DNA of 64,000 nucleotides, taken from NCBI RefSeq assembly GCF_963678635.1, contig NC_087067.1, positions 58,142,287-58,206,286 on the forward strand, written 5' to 3'. The stretch comes from Symsagittifera roscoffensis (taxonomy: Eukaryota; Xenacoelomorpha; Acoela; Convolutidae). The translations under genes were made by a program, and so were the position numbers. The notes under the pieces are model-generated. The model was given only the letters and a program-made list of their open reading frames with translations. It had not been told where the DNA came from and did no database searches. Shown here piece after piece: positions 47,941-62,057 of this stretch; positions within the stretch are counted from its first letter, which is position 1, and each line of letters starts with the position of its first letter.

Positions 47941-50710
47941 CTTATTAATAAACAGTGTCTTGGAGGATATTTTGATCTATCATTTAAGACTTAAAGAGAA
48001 ATTTTTTTTTCGGAAAAAAATGTTTCAAAAAATTACATGTGTTAACTTTGTAGGTCCAGACCCCAGATTACTGGAAATAGGCGCAAAATTATGCACACAT
48101 TGAGCACTTAAACTGAAGATAAAAAAGAAATAAAGGGTGTCAGAGGGCTGGCTCAAGAGGCACAGCCCTCTGACCTGTACCCATATGCCAGAAAATCTGA
48201 CACATGGGTACAAAGAAAATCATCAAAAAACAGCAAAAAACTGTTTTCTTTGTTTGAAAAATTCAACCAGGAAGTAGAAAAGAGCTGGTCTTCTTAATTA
48301 ACAGTGTCTTGGAGGATATTTTGATCTATCATTTAAGGCTTACAGATAATTTTTTTTTGAAAAAAAAAGTTTCAAAAAATTACAAGTGTTAACTTTGTAG
48401 GTTCAGACCCCAGATTACTGGAAATAGGCGCAAAATTACGCACACATTGAGCACTTAAACCGAAGATAAAAAAAAATAAAGGGTGTCAGAGGGCTGGCTC
48501 AAGAGGCACAGCCCTCTGACCTGTACCCATATGCCAGAAAATCTGACACATGGGTACAAAAAAAATCATCAAAAAACAGCAAAAAACAGTTTGTTTGCTT
48601 AAAAAATTCAATCAGGAAGTAAAAAAGAGCTGATCTTATTAATAAACAGTGTCTTGGAGGATATATTGATCTATCATTTAAGACTTGGAGGGAATTTTTT
48701 TTTTTAAAAAAAAGTTTCAAAACATTTTAAGTGTTAACTTAGTAGGTTCAGACCCCAGATTACTGGAAATATGCGCAAAATTACGGAAACATTGAGCACT
48801 TAAACTGAAGATCAAAAAAAACAAAGGGTTTCAGAGGGCTGGCTCAAGAGGCACAGCTATCTGACATGTACCCATATGCCAGAAAATCTGACACATGGGT
48901 ACAAAAAAAAATCATCGAAAAGCAGCAAAAACAGTTTCTTTTTAAAACAATCACTCAGGAAGTGGAAAAGAGCTGTTTTTTTTATAAAAACAGTGTCTTA
49001 GAGGATATTTTGATCTATCATTTAAGACTTAAAGAGAATTTTTTTTTTGAAAAAAATGTTTCAAAACCTTTTAAGTGTTAACTTAGTAGGTTCAGACCCC
49101 AGATTACTGGAAATTGGCGCAAAATTACGCACACATTGAACACTTAAACTGAAGATCGAAAAAAATAAAGGGTTTCAGAGGGCTGGCTCAAGAGGCACAG
49201 CTCTCTGACCTGTACCCATATGCCAGAAAATCTGACAAATGGGTACAAAAAAAAACATCAAAAAACAGCAAAAAACAGTTTTTTTTTACAACAATCACTC
49301 AGGAAGTAGAAAAAAGCTGGTCTTATTAATAAACAGTGTCTTGGAGGATATTTTGATCTATCATTTAAGACTTAAAGAGAATTTTTTTTTTCGGAAAAAA
49401 ATGTTTAAAAAAATTACATGTGTTAACTTTGTAGGTCCAGACCCCAGATTACTGGAAATAGGCGCAAAATGATGCACACATTGAGCACTTAAACTGAAGA
49501 TAAAAAAGAAATAAAGGGTGTCAGAGGGCTGGCTCAAGAGGCACAGCCCTCTGACCTGTACCCATATGCCAGAAAATCTGACACATGGGTACAAAAAAAA
49601 TCATCAAAAAACAGCAAAAAACTGTTTTCTTTGTTTAAAAAATTCAACCAGGAAGTAGAAAAGAGCTGGTCTTCTTAATTAACAGTGTCTTGGAGGATAT
49701 TTTGATCTATCATTTAAGGCTTACAGATAATTTTTTTTTTGAAAAAAAAAGTTTCAAAAAATTACAAGTGTTAACTTTGTAGGTTCAGACTCCAGATTAC
49801 TGGAAATAGGCGCAAAATTACGCACACATTGAGCACTTAAACTGAAGATCAAAAAAAATAAAGGGTGTCAGAGGGCTGGCTCAAGAGGCACAGCCCTCTG
49901 ACCTGTACCCATATGCCAGAAAATCTGACACATGGGTACAAAAAAAATCATCAAAAAACAGCAAAAAACAGTTTGTTTGCTTAAAAAATTCAATCAGGAA
50001 GTAAAAAAGAGCTGATCTAATTAATAAACAGTGTCTTGGAGGATATATTGATCTATCATTTAAGACTTGGAGGGATTTTTTTTTTAAAAAAAGTTTCAAA
50101 ACATTTTAAGTGTTAACTTAGTAGGTTCAGACCCCAGATTACTGGAAATAGGCGCAAAATTACGGACACATTGAGCACTTAAACTGAAGATCAAAAAAAA
50201 ACAAAGGGTTTCAGAGGGCTGGCTCAAGAGGCACAGCTATCTGACATGTACCCATATGCCAGAAAATCTGACACATGGGAACAAAAAAAAATCATCAAAA
50301 AGCAGCAAAAAACAGTTTATTTTTAAAACAATCACTCAAGAAGTGGAAAAGAGCTGGTCTTTTTTATAAAAACAGTGTCTTAGAGGATATTTTGATCTAT
50401 CATTTAAGACTTTAAGAGAATTTTTTTTTGAAAAAAAAGTTTCAAAACATTTTAAGTGTTATTTTAGTAGGTTCAGATCCCAGATTACTGGAAATAGGCG
50501 CAAAATTACGCACACATTGAGCAATTAAACTGAAGATCAAAAACAAATAAAAGGTGTCAGAGGGCTGGCTCAAGAGGCACAGCCCTCTGACCTGTACCCA
50601 TATGCCAGAAAATCTGACACATGGGTACAAAAAAAATCGTCAAAAAACAGCAAAAAATAGTTTGTTTACTTAAAAAATTCAATCAGGAAGTAAAAAAGAG
50701 CTGATCTTAT
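47941..50710 (+). repeat. 8-mer HOR, second tandem copy
   Basis: Near-identical to 45180-47940. Differences are few and mostly homopolymer length changes or single substitutions. A private TTATTTATATACAG change marks its right end. Confidence 0.9.
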
Positions 50711-53700
50711 TTATATACAGTGTCTTGGAGGATATTTTGATCTATCATTTAAGACTTGAAGGGAATTTTGTTTTTTTTTTGAAAAAAAAGTTTCAAAAAA
50801 TTGCATGTGTTAACTTTGTAGGTCCAGACCCCAGATTACTGGAAATAGGCGCAAAATGACGCACACATTGAGCACTTAAACTGAAGATAAAAAAGAAATA
50901 AAGGGTGTCAGAGGGCTGGCTCAAGAGGCACAGCCCTCTGACCTGTACCCATATGCCAGAAAATCTGACACATGGGTACAAAAAAAATCATCAAAAAACA
51001 GCAAAAAACAGTTTTTTTTGTTTAAAAAATTCAACCAGGAAGTAGAAAAGAGCTGGTGTTTTTAATTAACAGTGTCTTGGAGGATATTTTGATCTATCAT
51101 TTAAGACTTACAGAGAATTTTTTTTTTTGAAGAAAAAAAAATTTCAAAAAATTATAAGTGTTAACTTTGTAGGTCCAGACCCCAGATTACTGGAAATAGG
51201 CGCAAAATGACGCACACATTGAGCAATTAAACTGAAGATAAAAAAAAACAAAGGGTGTCAGAGGGCTGGTTCAAGAGGCACAGCCCTCTGACCTGTACCC
51301 ATATGCCAGAAAATCTGACACATGGGTACAAAAAAAATCATCAAAAAACAGCAAAAAACAGTTTGTTTACTTAAAAAATTCAATCAGGAAATAAAAAAGA
51401 GCTGATCTTATTAATAAACAGTGTCTTGGAGGATATTTTGATCTATCATTTAAGACTTGAAGGGAATTTTGTTTTTTTTTGAAAAAAAGTTTCAAAAAAT
51501 TGCATGTGTTAACTTTGTAGGTCCAGACCCCAGATTACCGAAATAGGCGCAAAATGACGCACACATTGAGCACTTAAACTGAAGATAAAAAAGAAATAAA
51601 GGGTGTCAGAGGGCTGGCTCAAGAGGGACAGCCCTCTGACCTGTACCCATATGCCAGAAAATCTGACACATGGGTACAAAAAAAATCATCAAAAAACAGC
51701 AAAAAACTGTTTGTTTACTTAAAAACTTCAATCAGGAAGTAAAAAAGAGCTGATCTTATTAATAAACAGTGTCTTGGAGAATATTTTGATCTATCATTTA
51801 AGACTTGAAGGGAATTTTGTTTTTTTTTGAAAAAAAGTTTCAAAAAATTGCATGTGTTAACTTTGTAGGTCCAGACCCCAGATTACTGGAAATAGGCGCA
51901 AAATGACGCACACATTGAGCACTTAATTTGAAGATAAAAAAGAAATAAAGGGTGTCAGAGGGCTGGCTCAAGAGGCACATCCCTCTGATCTGTACCCATA
52001 TGCCAGAAAATCTGACACATGGGTACAAAAAAAATCTTCAAAAAACAGCAAAAAAACAGTTTTTTTTGTTTAAAAAATTCAACCAGGAAGTTAAAAAGAG
52101 CTGGTCTTTTTAATTAACAGTGTCTTGGAGGATATTTTGATCTATCATTTAAGACTTGAAGGGAATTTTGTTTTTTTTTGAAAAAAAGTTTCAAAAAATT
52201 GCATGTGTTAACTTTGTAGGTTCAGACCCCAGATTACAGGAATTAGGGGCAAACTGACGCACACATTGAGCAATTAAATTGAAGATCAAAAACAAATACG
52301 GGGTGTCAGAGGGCTGGCTCAAGAGGCACAGCCCTCTGACCTGTACCCATATGCCAGAAAATCTGACACATGGGTACAAAAAAAATCATCAAAAAACAGC
52401 AAAAAACAGTTTGTTTACTTAAAAAATTCAATCAGGAAGTAAAAAAGAGCTGATCTTATTAATAAACAGTGTCTTGGAGGATATTTTGATCTATCATTTA
52501 AGACTTGAAGGGAATTTTGTTTTTTTTTTGAAAAAAAAGTTTCAAAAAATTGCAAGTGTTAACTTTGTAGTTCCAGACCCCAGATTACTGGAAATAGGCG
52601 CAAAATGACGCACACATTAAGCACTTAAACTGAAGATCAAAAAAATAAAGGGTGTCAGAGGGCTGGCTCAAGAGGCACAGCCCTCTGACCTGTACCCATA
52701 TGCCAGAAAATCTGACACATTGATACAAAAAAATCATCAAAAAACAGCAAAAAAAAAAGTTTTTTTTGTTTAAAAAATTCAACCAGGAAGTTAAAAAGAG
52801 CTGGTCTTTTTAATTAACAGTGTCTTGGAGGATATTTTGATCTATCATTTAAGACTTGAAGGGAATTTTGTTTTTTTTTTTTGAAAAAAAGTTTCAAAAA
52901 ATTGCATGTGTTAACTTTGTAGGTTCAGACCCCAGATTACAGGAATTAGGGGCAAGCTGACGCACACATTGAGCAATTAAACTGAAGATCAAAAACAAAT
53001 ACGGGGTGTCAGAGGGCTGGCTCAAGAGGCACAGCCCTCTGACCTGTACCCATATGCCAGAAAATCTGACACATTGATACAAAAAAATCATCAAAAAACA
53101 GTTTTCTTTGTTTAAAAAATTCAACCAGGAATTAGAAAAGAGTTGGTTTTATTAAAAAAAAGTGTCTTGGAGGATATTTTGATCTATCATTTAAGACTTA
53201 AAGAGAAGTTTTTTTTTGAAAAAAAAAATTCAAAAAACTACAAGTGTTAACTTTGTAGGTCCAGACCCCAGATTACTGGAAATAGGCGCAAAATGACGCA
53301 AACATTGAGCACCTAAACTGAAGATAAAAAAAAACGAAAGGGTGTCAGAGGGCTGGCTCAAGAGGCACAGCCCTTTGACCTGTACCCATATGCCAGAAAA
53401 TCTGACACATGGGTACAAAAAAATCATCAAAAAACAGCAAAAAACAGTTTTTTATTTAAAAAATTCAACCAGGAAGTAGAAAAGAGCTGGTTTTATTAAT
53501 AAACAGTGTCTTGGGGGATATTTTGATTTATCATTTAAGACTTGTAGAGAAGTATTTTTTGTTTGAAAAATTTTTTTAAAAAACTACAAGTGTTAACTTT
53601 GTAGGTCCAGACCCCAGATTACTGGAAATAGGCGCAAAATGACGGACCCATTGAGCACTTAAACTGAAGATCAAAAAAAAATAAAGGATGTCAGGGGGCT

Positions 53701-56700
53701 GGCTCAAGAGGCACAGCCCTCTGACTTATACCCATATGCCAGAAAATCTGACACATGGGTACAAAAAAACATCATCAAAAAACTGCAAGAAACAGTTTTT
53801 TTAGTTAAAAAATTCAACCAGGAAGTAGAAAAGAGCTGGTTTTATTAATAAACAGTGTCTTGGAGGATATTTTGATTTATCATTTAAGACTTGTAGAGAA
53901 GTATTTTTTGTTTGAAAAAAAATTTCAAAAAACTACAAGTGTTAACTTTGTAGGTCCAGACCCCAGATTACTGGAAATAGGCGCAAAATGACGCACACAT
54001 TGAGCACTTAAACTGAAGATCAAAAAAAATAAAGGATGTCCGGGGGCTGGCTCAAGAGGCACAGCCCTCTGACTTATACCCATATGCCAGAAAATCTGAC
54101 ACATGGGTACAAAAAAACATCATCAAAAAACTGCAAGAAACAGTTTTTTTAGTTAAAAAATTCAACCAGGAAGTAGAAAAGAGCTGGTCTTATTAAAAAA
54201 AACAGTGTCTTGGAGGATATTTTGATCTATCATTTAAGACAAAAAGAGAAGTTTTTTTTTTGAAAAAAAAATTTCAAAAAAATACATGTGTTAACTTTGT
54301 AGGTCCAGACCCCAGATTACTGGAAATAGGCGCAAACTGACGCACACATTGAGCACTGAAACTGAAGATTAAAACAAAGGTGTCAGAGGGCTGGCTCAAG
54401 AGGCACAGCCCTCTGAACTGTACCCATATGCCAGAAAATCTGACACATTGATACAAAAAAATCATCAAAAGACGGCAAAAAAACAGTTTTTTTTTTAAAA
54501 AAATTCAACCAGGAAGTAGAAAAGAGCTGGTTTTATTAATAAACAGTGTCTTGGAGGATATTTTGATTTATCATTTAAGACTTGTAGAGAAGTATTTTTT
54601 GTTTGAAAACAATTTTCAAAAACTACAAATGTTAACTTTGTAGGTCCAGACCCCAGATTACTGGAAATAGGCGCAAAATGACGCACACATTGAGCACTTA
54701 AACTGAAGATCAAAAAAAAATAAAGGATGTCAGGGGGCTGGCTCAAGAGGCACAGCCCTCTGACTTATACCCATATGCCAGAAAATCTGACACATGGGTA
54801 CAAAAAAACATCATCAAAAAACTGCAAGAAACAGTTTTTTTAGTTAAAAAATTCAACCAGGAAGTAGAAAAGAGCTGGTCTTATTAATAAACAGTGTCTT
54901 GGAGGATATTTTGATCTATCATTTAAGACAAAAAGAGATGTTTTTTTTTTTGAAAAAAAAATTTCAAAAAATTACAAGTGTTAACTTTGTAGGTCCAGAC
55001 CCCAGATTACTGGAAATAGGCGCAAACTGACGCACACATTGAGCACTGAAACTGAAGATTAAAAAAAAGGTGTCAGAGGGCTGGCTCAAGAGGCACAGCC
55101 CTCTGAACTGTACCCATATGCCAGAAAATCTGACACATTGATACAAAAAAATCATCAAAAGACGGCAAAAAAACAGTTTTTTTTTTTAAAAAAAATTCAA
55201 CCAGGAAGTAGAAAAGAGCTGGTTTTATTAATAAACAGTGTCTTGGAGGATATTTTGATTTATCATTTAAGACTTGTAGAGAAGTATTTTTTGTTTGAAA
55301 AAAATTTTCAAAAACTACAAGTGTTAACTTTGTAGGTCCAGACCCCAGATTACTGGAAATAGGCGCAAAATGACGCACACATTGAGCACTTAAACTGAAG
55401 ATCAAAAAAAAAAATAAAGGATGTCAGGGGGCTGGCTCAAGAGGCACAGCCCTCTGACCTATACCCATATGCCAGAAAATCTGACACATGGGTACAAAAA
55501 AACATCATCAAAAAACTGCAAGAAACAGTTTTTTTAGTTAAAAAATTCAATCAGGAAGTAGAAAAGAGCTGGTCTTATTAATAAACAGTGTCCTGGAGGA
55601 TATTTTGATCTATCATTTAAGACTAAAAGAGAACTTTTTTTTTTGAAAAAAAAAATTTCAAAAAATTACAAGTGTTAACTTTGTAGGTCCAGACCCCAGG
55701 TTACTGGAAATAGGCGCAAAATGACGCACACATTGAGCACTTAAACTGAAGATCAAAAAAAAATTAAAGGATGTCAGGGGGCTGGCTCAAGAGGCACAGC
55801 TGTCTGACCTGAACCCATATGCCAGAAAATCTGACACATGGGTACAAAAAAACATCATCAAAAAACTGCAAGAAACAGTTTTTTTAGTTGAAAAATTCAA
55901 TCAGGAAGTAGAAAAGAGCTGGTCTTATTAATAAACAGTGTCTTGGAGGATATTTTGATCTATCATTTAAGACTAAAAGAGAACTTTTTTTTTTGAAAAA
56001 AAAATTTCAAAAAATTACAAGTGTTAACTTTGTAGGTCCAGACCCCAGGTTACTGGAAATAGGCGCAAAATGACGCACACATTGAGCACTTAAACTGAAG
56101 ATCAAAAAAAAATAAAGGATGTCAGGGGGCTGGCTCAAGAGGCACAGCCGTCTGACCTGAACCCATATGCCAGAAAATCTGACACATGGGTACAAAAAAA
56201 ACATCATCAAAAAACTGCAAGAAACAGTTTTTTTAGTTAAAAAATTCAATCAGGAAGTAGAAAAGAGCTGGTCTTATTAATAAACAGTGTCTTGGAGGAT
56301 ATTTTGATCTATCACTTAAGACTAAAAGAGAACTTTTTTTTTTGAAAAAAAATTTTCAAAAAATTACAAGTGTTCCCTTTGTAGGTCCAGACCCCAGATT
56401 ACTGGAAATAGGCGCAAACTGACGCACACATTGAGCACTGAAACTGAAGATTAAAAAAAAGGTGTCAGAGGGCTGGCTCAAGAGGCACAGCCCTCTGACC
56501 TGTACCCATATGCCAGAAAATCTGACACATGGGTACAAAAAATCCTCATCAAAAAACTGCAAGAAACAGATTTTTTAGTTAAAAAATTCAATCAGGAAGT
56601 AGAAAAGAGCTGGTGTTATTAATAAACAGTGTCTTGGAGGATATTTTGATCTATCATTTAAGACTAAAAGAGAACTTTTTTTTTGAAAAAAAAATTTCAA

Positions 56701-59700
56701 AAAATTACAAGTGTTAACTTTGTAGGTCCAGACCCCAGATTACTGGAAATAGGCGCAAACTGACGCACACATTGAGCACTGAAACTGAAGATCAAAAAAA
56801 AGGTGTCAGAGGGCTGGCTCAAGAGGCACAGCCCTCTGACCTGTACCCATATGCCAGAAAATCTGACACATGGGTACAAAAAAAAATCATCAAAAAACAG
56901 CAAAAAACAATTTTTTATTTACAAAATTCAATCACGAAGTAGAAAAGAGCTGGTCTTATTAATAAACAGTGTCTTGGAGGATACTTTGATCTATCATTTA
57001 AGACTTAAAGAGAATTTTTTTCTTTTTTTGAAAAAAAAACTGTCAAAAAATTACAAGTGTTAACTTTGTAGGTCCAGACCCCAGGTTACTGGAAATAGGC
57101 GCAAAATGACGCACACATTGAGCACTTAAACTGAAGATCAAAAAAAATAAAGGATGTCAGGGGGCTGGCTCAAGAGGCACAGCCGTCTGACCTGAACCCA
57201 TATGCCAGAAAATCTGACACATGGGTACAAAAAAAACATCATCAAAAAACTGCAAGAAACAGTTTTTTTAGTTAAAAAATTCAATCAAGAAGTAGAAAAG
57301 AGCTGGTCTTATTAATAAACAGTGTCTTGGAGGATATTTTGATCTGTCATTTAAGACTAAAAGAGAACTTTTTTTTTTTGAAAAAAAAATTTTCAAAAAA
57401 TTACAAGTGTTAACTTTGTAGGTCCAGACCCCAGATTACTGGAAATAGGCGCAAACTGACGCACACATTGAGCACTGAAACTGAAGATTAAAAAAAAGGT
57501 GTCAGAGGGCTGGCTCATGAGGCACAGCCCTCTGACCTGTACCCATATGCCAGAAAATCTGACACATGGGTACAAAAAATCCTCATCAAAAAACTGCAAG
57601 AAACAGTTTTTTTAGTTAAAAAATTCAATCAGGAAGTATAAAAGAGCTGGTCTTATTAATAAACAGTGTCTTGGAGGATATTTTGATCTATCGTTTAAGA
57701 CTTAAAGAAATTTTTTTTTTTGACAAAAAAAAGTTTCAAAAAATTACAAGTGGTAACTTTGTAGGTCCAGACACCAGATTACTGGAAATAGGCGCAAACT
57801 GACGCACACATTGAGCACTGAAACTGAAGATTAAAAAAAAGGTGTCAGAGGGCTGGCTCATGAGGCACAGCCCTCTGACCTGTACCCATATGCCAGAAAA
57901 TCTGACACATGGGTACAAAAAATCCTCATCAAAAAACTGCAAGAAACAGTTTTTTTAGTTAAAAAATTCAATCAGGAAGTATAAAAGAGCTGGTCTTATT
58001 AATAAACAGTGTCTTGGAGGATATTTTGATCTATCGTTTAAGACTTAAAGAAATTTTTTTTTTTGACAAAAAAATTTTCAAAAAATTACAAGTGCTAACG
58101 TTGTAGGTCCAGACCCCAGATTACTGGAATTAGGCGCAAACTGACGCACACATTGAGCACTGAAACTGAAGATCAAAAAAAAGGTGTCAGAGGGCTGGCT
58201 CAAGAGGCACATCCGTCTGACCTGAACCAATATGCCAGAAAATCTGACACATGGGTACAAAAAAACATCATCAAAAAACTGCAAGAAACAGTTTTTTTAG
58301 TTAAAAAATTCAATCAGGAAGTAGAAAAGAGCTGGTCTTATTAATTAGCAGTGTCTTGGAGGATATTTTGATCTATCGTTTAAGACTTAAAGAAATTTTT
58401 TTTTTGACAAAAAAAGTTTCAAAAAATTACAAGTGCTAACGTTGTAGGTCCAGACCCCAGATTACTGGAATTTGGCGCAAACTGACGCACACATTGAGCA
58501 CTGAAACTGAAGATCAAAAAAAAGGTGTCAGAGGGCTGGCTCAAGTGGCACAGCCCTCTGACCTGTACCCATATGCCAGAAAATCTGACACATAGGTACA
58601 AAAAAAATCATCAAAAAACAGCAAAAAACAATTTTTTATTTACAAAATTCAATCACGAAGTAGAAAAGAGCTGGTCTTATTAATAAACAGTGTCTTGGAG
58701 GATACTTTGATCTATCATTTAAGACTTAAAGAGAATTTTTTTTCTTTTTTTTGAAAAAAAAACTGTCAAAAAATTACAAGTGTTAACTTTGTAGGTCCAG
58801 ACCCCAGGTTACTGGAAATAGGCGCAAAATGACGCACACATTGAGCACTTAAACTGAAGATCAAAAAAACATAAAGGATGTCAGGGGGCTGGCTCAAGAG
58901 GCACAGCCGTCTGACCTGAACCCATATGCCAGAAAATCTGACACATAGGTACAAAAAAAACATCATCAAAAAACTGCAAGAAACAGTTTTTTTTAGTTAA
59001 AAAATTCAATCAGGAAGTAGAAAAGAGCTGGTCTTATTAATAAACAGTGTCTTGGAGGATATTTTGATCTATCATTTAAGACTAAAAGAGAGATTTTTTT
59101 TTTTGAAAAAAAATTTTCAAAAAATTACAAGTGTTAACTTTGTAGGTCCAGACCCCAGATTACTGGAAATAGGCGCAAACTGACGCACATATTGAGCACT
59201 GAAACTGAAGATTTAAAAAAAGGTGTCAGAGGGCTGGCTCAAGAGGCACAGCCCTCTGACCTGTACCCATATGCCAGAAAATCTAACACATAGGTACAAA
59301 AAATCCTCATCAAAAAACTGCAAGAAACAGTTTTTTTAGTTAAAAAATTCAATCAGGAAGTAGAAAAGAGCTGGTCTTATTAATATACAGTGTCTTGGAG
59401 GATATTTTGATCTATCATTTAAGACTAAAAGAGAACTTTTTTTTTGAAAAAAAAAATTTCAAAAAATTACAAGTGTTAACTTTGTAGGTCCAGACCCCAG
59501 ATTACTGGAAATAGGCGCAAACTGACGCACACATTGAGCACTTAAACTGAAGATCAAAAAAAATAAAGGATGTCAGGGGGCTGGCTCAAGAGGCACAGCC
59601 GTCTGACCTGAACCCATATGCCAGAAAATCTGACACATGGGTACAAAAAAACATCATCATAAAACTGCAAGAAACAGTTTTTTTAGTTAAAAAATTCAAT

Positions 59701-60314
59701 CAGGAAGTAGAAAAGAGCTGGTCTTATTAATAAACAGTGTCTTGGAGGATATTTTGATCTATCGTTTAAGACTTAAAGAAAATTTTTTTTTTGACAAAAA
59801 AAGTTTCAAAAAATTACAAGTGCTAACGTTGTAGGTCCAGACCCCAGATTACTGGAATTAGGCGCAAACTGACGCACACATTGAGCACTTAAACTGAAGA
59901 TCAAAAAAAATAAAGGGTGTCAGAGGGCTGGCTCAAGAGGCACAGCCATCTGACCTGTACCCAAATGCCAGAAAATCTGACACATGGGTACAAAAAAAAA
60001 TCATCAAAAAACAGCAAAAAACAGTTTTTTATTTACAAAATTCAATCACGAAGTAGAAAAGAGCTGGTCTTATTAAAAAACAGTGTCTTGGATAATATTT
60101 TGATCTATCATTTAAGATTTAAAGAGATTTTTTTTTTTTTTGAAAAAAAAAGTTTCAAAAAATTACAAGTCTTAACTTTGTATGTTCAGACCCCAGATTA
60201 CTGGAAATAGGCGCAAAATGACGCACATATTGAGTAATTAAACTGAAGATCAAAAAAAAAATAAAGGGTGTCAGAGGGCTGGCTCATGAGGCACAGCCCT
60301 CTGACCTGTACCCA

Positions 60315-62057
60315 TATGCCAGAAAATCTGACACATGGGTACAAAAGAAATCATCAAAAAACAGTTTTTTTATTTAAAAAACTCAATCAGGAAGTAGAAA
60401 AGAGCTGGTTTTATTAATAAACAGTGTCTTGGAGGATATTTTGATCTATCATTTAAGACTAAAAGAGAACTTTTTTTTTTGAAAAAAAAGTTTCAAAAAA
60501 TTACAAGTGTTAACTTTGTAGGTCCAGACCCCAGATTACTGGAAATAGGCGCAAACTGACGCACACATTGAGCACTGAAACTGAAGATCAAAAAACAAGG
60601 TGTCAGAGGGCTGGCTCAAGAGGCACAGCCCTCTGACCTGTACCCATATGCCAGAAAATCTGACATATGGGTACAAAAAAAAAACATCAAAAAACAGCAA
60701 AAAACAGTTTTTTATTTACAAAATTCAATCACGAAGTAGAAAAGAGCTGGTCATATTAATAAACAGTGTCTTGGAGGATACTTTGATCTATCATTTAAGA
60801 CTTACAGAGAATTTTTTTCTTTTTTTGAAAAAAAAAGTTTCAAAAAATTACAAGTGTTAACTTTGTAGGTCCAGACCCCAGATTACTGGAAATAGGCGCA
60901 AAATGACGCACACATTGAGCGCTTAAACTGAAGATCAAAAAAAATAAAGGATGTCAGGGGGCTGGCTCAAGAGGCACAGCCCTCTGACCTGAACCCATAT
61001 GCCAGAAAATCTGACACATGGGTACAAAAAAAATCATCAAAAAACTGCAAGAAACAGTTTTTTTAGTTAAAAAATTCAATCAGGAAGTAGAAAAGAGCTG
61101 GTCTTATTAATAAACAGTGTCTTGGATGATATTTTGATCTATCATTTAAGACTAAAAGAGAACTTTTTTTTTTTGAAAAAAAAAATTCAAAAAAATACAA
61201 GTGTTAACTTTGTAGGTCCAGACCCCAGATTACTGGAAATAGGCGCAAACTGACGCACACATTGAGCACTGAAACTGAAGATTAAAAAAAGGTGTCAGAG
61301 GGCTGGCTCAAGAGGCACAGCCCTCTGACCTGTACCCATATGCCAGAAAATCTGACACATGGGTACAAAAAAAAATCATCAAAAAACAGCAAAAAACAGT
61401 TTTTTATTTACAAAATTCAATCACGAAGTAGAAAAGAGCTGGTCTTATTAATAAACAGTGTCTTGGAGGATACTTTGATCTATCATTTAAGACTTAAAGG
61501 GAATTCAAAAAATTCTATCGTTTAAGAGAACTTTTTTTTTTTTTGAAAAAAAAATTTCAAAAAAATACAAGTTTTAACTTTGTAGGTCCAGACCCCAGAT
61601 TACTGGAAATAGGCGCAAAATGACGCACACATTGAGCACATAAACTGAAGATCAAAAAAAGGTGTCAGAGGGCTGGCTCAAGAGGCACAGCCCTCTGAGC
61701 TGTACCCATATGCCAGAAAATCTGACACATGGGTACAAAAAAAATCATCAAAAAACAGCAAAAAACAGTTTTTTATTTACAAATTCAATCACGAAGTAGA
61801 AAAGAGCTGGTCTTATTAATAAACAGTGTCTTGGAGGATACTTTGATCTATCATTTAAGACTTAAAGAGAATTTTTTTCTTTTTTTGAAAAAAAAGTTTC
61901 AAAAAATTACAAGCGTTAACTTTGTAGGTCCAGACCCCAGATTACTGGAAATAGGCGCAAAATGACGCACACATTGAGCACTTAAACTGAAGATCAAAAA
62001 AAATAAAGGATGTCAGGGGGCTGGCTCAGGAGGCACAGCCCTCTGACCTGAACCCAT
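60315..62057 (+). repeat. 5-mer HOR, first tandem copy (about 1.74 kb)
   Basis: Equivalent points 60600/62344, 61292/63035 and 61729/63473 are 1743-1744 bp apart. It contains a hybrid joint near 61499, where GGGAATTCAAAAAATTC is followed by a second partial TCTATCGTTTAAGAGAAC. Confidence 0.9.

Larger units (their letters stand above)
41200..53100 (+). repeat. Satellite block 4
   Basis: Diagnostic variants are GGTTCAGACCCCAGATTAC, AAAATTACGCACAC, ACATTTTAAGTGTTAACTTAG and, in a subset, AAAACAATCACTCAGGAAGT. Other monomers carry TTGTTTACTT or TTTTTTCGGAAAAAAATG. A shortened monomer near 43180 jumps from CAACCAGGAA to AAAAAAGTTTC, losing about 100 bp between A-rich sites. A sequence of markers at 42377 recurs at 43674 (about 1297 bp). 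Confidence 0.78.
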
